Below are positions 7,155 through 11,351 of a DNA stretch of 11,351 nt, piece by piece. The notes below the pieces were generated by a model. The model was not told the origin of the DNA. It searched no databases and saw only the letters and a list, made by a program, of their open reading frames with translations. The translations under genes were made by a program, and so were the position numbers. Source of the stretch: Desulfonatronospira sp. (GTDB taxonomy: Bacteria > Desulfobacterota > Desulfovibrionia > Desulfovibrionales > Desulfonatronovibrionaceae); the NCBI GenBank assembly GCA_007127015.1, contig SLAE01000161.1:1-11351 (forward strand), read 5' to 3'. Positions within the stretch are counted from its first letter, which is position 1. Each line of letters begins with the position of its first letter.

Positions 7155-8426
7155 ATGCGTATAAATCATCTGATCGCAACCATTGCGATTCTATTTTTGC
7201 TGACCATTGTTCCCTGGACAGGACAGGCCAGGGACGACCAGCTGGACAGCCTGAAAATGTTCAGTGAGGTTCTGCATTTGATTGAAGATAATTATGTTCA
7301 TGAAAAAGAACGGGATTATCTTATCAAGGGGGCAATCCAGGGAATGCTTCAAAAACTCGACCCCCATTCTTCTTACGTTGACCTGGAACAGCTGCAGATG
7401 ATGCAGGAAGACTTTACCGGCAAATTCGGCGGCATAGGCATCCAGATCGGAGTACAGGACAACAGGCTTGTGGTTATTTCTCCTATCGAAGACACTCCGG
7501 CTCATGAAGCAGGCCTTGAGCCCGGCGATCTGATAATGGAAATAAACGGCGAATCAACCCAGGGCATGGCTCTTATGGATGCGGTGAGCATGATCAGGGG
7601 ACCAAAAGGGGAAGCAGTTGAATTGACCATACTTTCAGAGGGAGAACAAAACCCGCGCAAGGTTGAAATTGTCCGCGATGAGATTCCTGTGCATTCTGTA
7701 AGACTTCAGGAATTGGAACCCGGTTTAATCCACTTGCGCATCACTGATTTCAAGACCACTACCACCAACGAAATCAAGGAAAAAATCCAGGAATACACAG
7801 CTGAACAGGAAATTCACGGCATAGTTCTTGACCTGCGTAACAATCCAGGTGGCTTGCTTGACCAGGCAGTATCAGTATCCGACCTTTTTCTGGAGGAAGG
7901 CCTTATCGTTTATACTCAAGGGCGGGAGGAAGCCCAGAGAAAGGATTACAGGGCCAGAAGGAGGGCACAGGATGTTCATTCTCCGATTGTCGTCCTGATT
8001 AATGCAGGCTCGGCCTCGGGTTCGGAAATTGTGGCCGGAGCCCTGCAGGATCAGAACAGAGCATTGCTTCTGGGTGAACCCACATTCGGCAAAGGTTCAG
8101 TACAAAGCATCATCCCTCTGACCGACGGCTCGGCCATCAAGCTGACCATAGCCCTTTACTACACTCCGGAAGGACGTTCCATTCAGGCTGAAGGCATAAA
8201 GCCGTACATCAATGTCCCTCTGCAGCGGATAAAAAAAGATGAAAACGATGAACATCCGCAATTGAGGGAATCCCTGCTGCAGATGCATATTGAACGGCCT
8301 GAAAGCCTGGAAAACGAAAAAAGCGAACAGGATCAAGAGATAAAAGAACTCCTGGCTGAGGACAATCAGCTGCGCATGGCTCTGGAGATTCTGCGCTCCA
8401 TGCCCAGGATTCAGGAATTGCGCTAG
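7155..8426 (+). CDS. ctpA: S41-family carboxyl-terminal processing protease with PDZ domain
   Basis: This periplasmic serine protease cuts or degrades exported proteins from their C-termini; in other Gram-negatives CtpA-type enzymes control levels of peptidoglycan endopeptidases. The 423-residue protein starts with a signal peptide (hydrophobic 6-20, probable cleavage after WTGQA at 25). A PDZ domain spans about 85-170 (FGGIGIQIG, EAGLEPGDLIMEING). The S41 domain contains LDLRNNPGG and the active-site region NAGSASGSEIVAGALQD, where S288 is the predicted nucleophile by alignment to E. coli Prc, D299 is conserved, and K313 in TFGKGSVQ is the general base; the Ser-Lys spacing of 25 agrees with Prc. 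A charged, helix-prone C-terminal tail (about 370-423) may mediate oligomerisation or partner contact. The gene lies 76 bases after envC and 13 bases before the deacetylase, suggesting one operon. Confidence 0.94.
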   Translation: MRINHLIATIAILFLLTIVPWTGQARDDQLDSLKMFSEVLHLIEDNYVHEKERDYLIKGAIQGMLQKLDPHSSYVDLEQLQMMQEDFTGKFGGIGIQIGVQDNRLVVISPIEDTPAHEAGLEPGDLIMEINGESTQGMALMDAVSMIRGPKGEAVELTILSEGEQNPRKVEIVRDEIPVHSVRLQELEPGLIHLRITDFKTTTTNEIKEKIQEYTAEQEIHGIVLDLRNNPGGLLDQAVSVSDLFLEEGLIVYTQGREEAQRKDYRARRRAQDVHSPIVVLINAGSASGSEIVAGALQDQNRALLLGEPTFGKGSVQSIIPLTDGSAIKLTIALYYTPEGRSIQAEGIKPYINVPLQRIKKDENDEHPQLRESLLQMHIERPESLENEKSEQDQEIKELLAEDNQLRMALEILRSMPRIQELR

Positions 8427-8439
8427 CATACTAGAGACC

Positions 8440-9756
8440 ATGTCTCCTCCCAGAAAAAAGTCCAGAAGAAGAAAAAAAACTCCCGTTAAAGCCCCTGATA
8501 AAAGCTGGATACACCTGCTTTTTTGGGGGGCTGCAACGGGCATAACCCTTGTTGCTCTGGTGGGTATACTCATATTGCCCCGAAAAGAGCCTCCTCAAGT
8601 TCCCGAAGTTTCTTCGGCACCGGTTTCCGGGGAAGCTGCCAAGCCTGTTTCACGACTGGTCAGTATTGAGCCGAAAAGTGAAGAGTTTCTTTATAGAGAA
8701 AGAACAGACTCGAAATTCCAGCTAAGGACCTGGGAAGTAGACATGGCCATCCTGAATGTCCTTGAACGGATGGAAATGGGTAAAGACAATATTGTGCACA
8801 CCAGGCTCGAAAACCGCTTCTTTTACGGCACTTCTTATCACTTTCAGGACATGAAGATTTTTACCAATGCCCGGCAGCAGGAGTTCATCAGATCCCTGCG
8901 TCAGGTTCTTTACAGATTCGTGGACAACGCCCTGCTGAAAAAAGAAATTGGTGATCATAAATGGTCAGTCAGCATAAACGGACATATCACCCATATTCTG
9001 CGCCTGGATATTGACCCATGGGTCAGAGAACCCGGCACTGGAAAACTGGTCATAATCATCGATGATCTTGGTGAAAGCCTGGAATTTGCCAACCGGCTTT
9101 CCGAACTTGATTTTCCGGTCACTTTTTCCATACTGCCCTATCTTCAGGAAACAAAAAAAGTTGCTGATTTCGCCTGGAAGAATGGTTATGAGGTCATGCT
9201 GCACATGCCGATGGAGCCTCTGGACTATCATCGTGGTGTAAATCCAGGCCCCGGAGCCATGTATGTGGATATGCGTGCGGAAGAGATTGAACATCTGCTG
9301 GCACACAGCCTGAAGCAGATTCCCATGGCTGTTGGGGTAAACAACCATATGGGCTCCAGGTTCACACAGGATTATGATAAAATGAAGGTGGTCTTTGAAG
9401 AGTTGCGCAAAAGGGACATGTTTTTTCTGGACAGTGTCACTACTCCCAAAAGCGTGGCCCCTGCCCTGGCAGAAGAGATGGGCCTCGATTTTATGCAGAG
9501 AAATGTCTTTCTGGATAATGTGCGGCATAAAGAGGCCATTATCTACCAGCTGAAAAAAGCGGAAAACCTGGCTCTCAGATACGGCCATGCCGTGGCCATA
9601 GGACATCCGTATCCTGAAACCCTGCAGGCTCTTAAAACGTGGAGCGAGAACAGAAGTCCAAAGGTGCACTTTGCCCGGATTGACGACCTGTTGCTGGATC
9701 AGAAGATTAGAATTCTCTCAGAAGGAAAAGACAGGGAAACTGCTTTGGCCAATTAG
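8440..9756 (+). CDS. Divergent polysaccharide deacetylase family protein (YibQ/DUF610-like), membrane anchored
   Basis: The protein has 438 residues. A strongly basic N-terminus (RKKSRRRKK) precedes one hydrophobic segment (about 23-46), predicting an inner-membrane anchor with the rest in the periplasm. A proline-rich linker and a roughly 120-residue region I do not recognise (about 80-195) follow. The C-terminal domain (about 200-430) has the NodB-like motifs of the divergent family: IIIDDLG (205-211), HMPMEP (255-260), GVNNHMGSRFT (299-309), FFLDSVTTPKSVA (from 328), NVFLDN and AIGHPYPET (386-394). The substrate is unestablished; the name reflects fold, not proven deacetylation. In E. coli, envC is followed by the homologous yibQ, and here the order envC-ctpA-deacetylase supports a shared role in envelope maintenance. 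The ATG follows the ctpA stop by 13 bases with only a weak AGAGA upstream, so translational coupling is likely. Confidence 0.88.
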   Translation: MSPPRKKSRRRKKTPVKAPDKSWIHLLFWGAATGITLVALVGILILPRKEPPQVPEVSSAPVSGEAAKPVSRLVSIEPKSEEFLYRERTDSKFQLRTWEVDMAILNVLERMEMGKDNIVHTRLENRFFYGTSYHFQDMKIFTNARQQEFIRSLRQVLYRFVDNALLKKEIGDHKWSVSINGHITHILRLDIDPWVREPGTGKLVIIIDDLGESLEFANRLSELDFPVTFSILPYLQETKKVADFAWKNGYEVMLHMPMEPLDYHRGVNPGPGAMYVDMRAEEIEHLLAHSLKQIPMAVGVNNHMGSRFTQDYDKMKVVFEELRKRDMFFLDSVTTPKSVAPALAEEMGLDFMQRNVFLDNVRHKEAIIYQLKKAENLALRYGHAVAIGHPYPETLQALKTWSENRSPKVHFARIDDLLLDQKIRILSEGKDRETALAN

Positions 9757-9838
9757 ATTTGAAGTTGCGAAAGCAGATGACTTGTATGCAGCAATCAGTA
9801 ATCGGCTTTAAGAAAAGAGATGGAAAAAATAAAAAGCA

Positions 9839-9875
9839 TAAAGATGATCATGCTGAAATTATCACATCATTTTTA
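9839..9875. terminator. Possible weak terminator hairpin downstream of the deacetylase gene
   Basis: TAAAGATGAT (9839-9848) can pair with ATCATTTTTA (9866-9875) as ten base pairs, one of them G-U, around a 17-base loop. The T run is part of the stem and the stem is A+T-rich, so this is a weak intrinsic terminator at best. Its place in the longest gap of the block is its main support. Confidence 0.25.
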
Positions 9876-9946
9876 ACTCGTTTTTCCATATATTAACGCC
9901 CTTGGGTTTAATAATTTTCTGAAACAAATGAAAAATTCAAGCAAGC

Positions 9947-9952
9947 AGGAGG
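9947..9952 (+). promoter_or_regulatory. Strong ribosome binding site of ndk
   Basis: AGGAGG is a perfect Shine-Dalgarno sequence, 4 bases before the ATG at 9957. It is the best site in the window and fits a well-expressed housekeeping gene. Confidence 0.85.
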
Positions 9953-9956
9953 GAAA

Positions 9957-10376
9957 ATGACACAAAGAACTTTGTCCATCATCAAGCCGGATGCTGTTGC
10001 CAGAAATCTTGAAGGAGCCATTCTGAAAATGATACAGGAAGCCGGCCTGAAAATAATTGCCATTAAAATGGTGCACCTGAGTCTGGAAGAAGCACGCGGA
10101 TTTTATGCAGTGCATCAGCAGAGGCCTTTTTTCGACAGTCTGACCGGATATATGTCTTCCGGACCTGTTGTGGTCAGCGTTCTGGAGGGTGAAGGGGCTA
10201 TCGACAAATACAGGAAAATTATGGGCGCAACCAACCCTGAAAACGCGGAACAAGGAACAATTCGAAAAGCTTATGCCTTGGATATCGAAAAGAACTCAGT
10301 GCATGGATCAGACGCGCCTGAAACCGCTGAAACGGAAGTAGCCTATTTCTTCAGCCGGCTGGAAATGGTACGTTGA
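9957..10376 (+). CDS. ndk: Nucleoside diphosphate kinase
   Basis: This cytoplasmic enzyme transfers the gamma phosphate of ATP to nucleoside diphosphates through a phosphohistidine intermediate, balancing NTP and dNTP pools. The length of 139 residues is typical. The N-terminus TLSIIKPDAV carries the ATP-contacting K10. GYMSSGPVV and the Kpn-loop-like region lead to MGATNPENAEQGTIRK, and the active site is NSVHGSDA with phospho-acceptor H116. The gene follows a roughly 200-bp A+T-rich gap with a perfect AGGAGG site, so it probably starts a new transcription unit. Its TGA overlaps the ATG of proC by one base (TGATG), predicting translational coupling. Confidence 0.97.
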   Translation: MTQRTLSIIKPDAVARNLEGAILKMIQEAGLKIIAIKMVHLSLEEARGFYAVHQQRPFFDSLTGYMSSGPVVVSVLEGEGAIDKYRKIMGATNPENAEQGTIRKAYALDIEKNSVHGSDAPETAETEVAYFFSRLEMVR

Positions 10377-11185
10377 TGAATGCGCGTATAGGACTCATTG
10401 GAACCGGGAATATGGGCGGGTCCATAATCCAGGGCCTGGCCGGCTGGAAAGGTCTGCAGGTGCATGGATATGATCCCGACCGGCAAAGAATGAAGATGCT
10501 GAAGGAGAGTTTCAATCTTTATCCCGAACCGGATGTCCGATCATTAACGGAAAATTGCGACTATATTCTGCTGGCGGTTAAACCGGCATTATTGCCTCAG
10601 GTGGTGTCAGAGATTGCACCCTCTCTTTCCGCTTCCAAATGCCTTATATCAGTGGCAGCCGGAGTCAGAATCATGGACATAAGCTACTGGAGCAGAAGTT
10701 CATGCCCTGTTGTCCGGGTAATGCCCAATACTCCGGCCCTGGTGGGACGAGGTGTGTTTGCCCTTTGTCTGGAACATGAGATGCTGACCGAGGAACAGGC
10801 AATTTTCATCCGCCGGCTGTTTGAAAGCCTTGGCCAGGTTCATGTTCTTCCGGAGAAGGATTTTGACGCATTTACCGCCCTGATCGGATCGGGTCCTGCT
10901 TATGTGTGCTATTTCATGGAAAGTATGGTGGATGCCGGGGTACTTATGGGACTGGACAGAAATATGACTACGGAAATGATCACCGAACTTTTCGCCGGCA
11001 CATCGCAAATGGTCCATGAGGGCGGCATGCCCATAACAGGCCTCAAAGAAATGGTCTCCTCACCTGGAGGAACCACCATAAACGGGCTTCGAATCCTGGA
11101 TAGACGCGCGGTCAAAGCCGCGATCATGGAGGCGGTGGAAAGAGCAGCTTCCCGCAGCAAAGAACTGGGCAAAGAACAGCTATAA
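10376..11185 (+). CDS. proC: Pyrroline-5-carboxylate reductase
   Basis: ProC carries out the last step of proline synthesis, NAD(P)H-dependent reduction of 1-pyrroline-5-carboxylate, in the cytoplasm. The 269-residue length is normal. The Rossmann nucleotide-binding motif is GLIGTGNMGGSI (6-17), AVKP (67-70) is the usual post-strand motif, and RVMPNTPALVGRG (114-126) follows. The dimerisation/catalytic domain shows ALIGSGPAYV (168-177) and the signature VSSPGGTTING (227-237). The start is the ATG at 10376, which shares its A with the ndk stop; an in-frame TTG one codon earlier is less likely. There is no strong ribosome binding site, so translation probably depends on ndk. The last codons overlap the end of thiD on the other strand by 6 bp. 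Confidence 0.96.
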   Translation: MNARIGLIGTGNMGGSIIQGLAGWKGLQVHGYDPDRQRMKMLKESFNLYPEPDVRSLTENCDYILLAVKPALLPQVVSEIAPSLSASKCLISVAAGVRIMDISYWSRSSCPVVRVMPNTPALVGRGVFALCLEHEMLTEEQAIFIRRLFESLGQVHVLPEKDFDAFTALIGSGPAYVCYFMESMVDAGVLMGLDRNMTTEMITELFAGTSQMVHEGGMPITGLKEMVSSPGGTTINGLRILDRRAVKAAIMEAVERAASRSKELGKEQL

Positions 11186-11351
11186 AATTGGAGCCAGATG
11201 GTTTACCGGGCCGAAACCTCCTCCCAGAGGAAAGTTTTTCTCAAGAGCAAGCTGCAGATAGTCCCTGCCCGAGATCACCGCGTTAAGCATATCCATTTTA
11301 CCCGCAAGATTGGCTGCAATGGCTGCGGAAAGGGTACATCCTGTGCCGTGC
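11180..11351 (-). CDS. thiD: Hydroxymethylpyrimidine/phosphomethylpyrimidine kinase, C-terminal fragment cut by the window edge
   Basis: The 56 visible codons on the minus strand end in TAG (complement of 11180-11182). They begin HGTGCTLSAAIAANLA, the anion-hole and catalytic-cysteine signature of ThiD in the ribokinase superfamily, and end with a GGGFGPVNH motif close to the GHGPVNH of ThiD proteins. ThiD phosphorylates HMP and HMP phosphate to HMP pyrophosphate for thiamine synthesis. The 5' part, including the substrate site, is outside the window, so a fusion to ThiE or another domain upstream cannot be excluded. Pyridoxal kinases have related ends, but GTGCTLSAA favours ThiD. The gene converges on proC with a 6-bp overlap and no terminator between them. 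Confidence 0.88.
   Translation of the reverse strand, partial: HGTGCTLSAAIAANLAGKMDMLNAVISGRDYLQLALEKNFPLGGGFGPVNHLAPIL

Larger units (their letters stand above)
9757..9956. other. A+T-rich intergenic region before ndk
   Basis: This 200-bp stretch has no convincing gene. It is richer in A and T than its neighbours and probably ends the upstream operon and contains the ndk promoter. A+T-rich elements such as TATATT (about 9889-9894) and TAATAAT (9909-9915) could be -10 boxes, but none has a good -35 at the right distance. The end of the region carries the strong ndk ribosome binding site. Confidence 0.5.

Noticed and set aside
8965..9669. 234-codon open frame on the minus strand
   Set aside because: It is antisense to the deacetylase-family gene, and its translation shows no recognisable motifs. 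It is a shadow of the conserved plus-strand coding.
1..11351. A mobile element, phage, CRISPR, toxin-antitoxin or defence system
   Set aside because: Every stretch of more than 200 bases is explained by a conserved housekeeping or envelope gene; no transposase, integrase, direct-repeat array or long terminal inverted repeat was seen.

Overview
The window looks like ordinary chromosomal DNA from a Gram-negative bacterium. The best guess is a sulfate-reducer-like deltaproteobacterium (Desulfovibrionales type). That rests on the Gram-negative envelope genes (an EnvC-type factor, a CtpA protease and a membrane-anchored divergent polysaccharide deacetylase), on a base composition near 50% G+C, and on gene order recalled from that group. 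There is no rRNA or other marker gene, so the taxonomy is inference.

Layout. Positions 1-2412 hold most of an alpha-glucan phosphorylase gene on the minus strand; its 3' end lies outside the window. A 135-bp divergent intergenic region follows. A plus-strand block of nine genes then runs from 2548 to 11185: dut, argD, prmA, an endonuclease III-like DNA glycosylase, envC, ctpA, the divergent polysaccharide deacetylase, ndk and proC. The gaps inside the block are short or negative: prmA overlaps the glycosylase by 26 bp, 13 bp separate ctpA from the deacetylase, and ndk and proC share one base. The exceptions are the dut-argD gap (about 127 bp) and the roughly 200-bp A+T-rich gap before ndk, which probably starts a second transcription unit. 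At the right edge the 3' end of a minus-strand thiD converges on proC, and the two genes overlap by 6 bp.

The genes fall into functional layers: nucleotide metabolism (dut, ndk), amino-acid biosynthesis (argD, proC), ribosomal protein modification (prmA), DNA repair (glycosylase), thiamine synthesis (thiD), glycogen or maltodextrin turnover (phosphorylase), and a cell-envelope cassette (envC-ctpA-deacetylase) that probably acts on peptidoglycan hydrolase control in the periplasm. Several starts were set by Shine-Dalgarno position rather than by longest reading frame: argD at 3137, envC at a GTG at 5930, ctpA at 7155 and proC at 10376.

I found no mobile element, CRISPR array, tRNA, rRNA or clearly novel system. 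The most interesting details are a DNA glycosylase that lacks both the endonuclease III lysine nucleophile and the fourth iron-sulfur cysteine, the envelope cassette, an 11-bp perfect tandem duplication in front of prmA, and an inverted repeat that covers the dut ribosome binding site.
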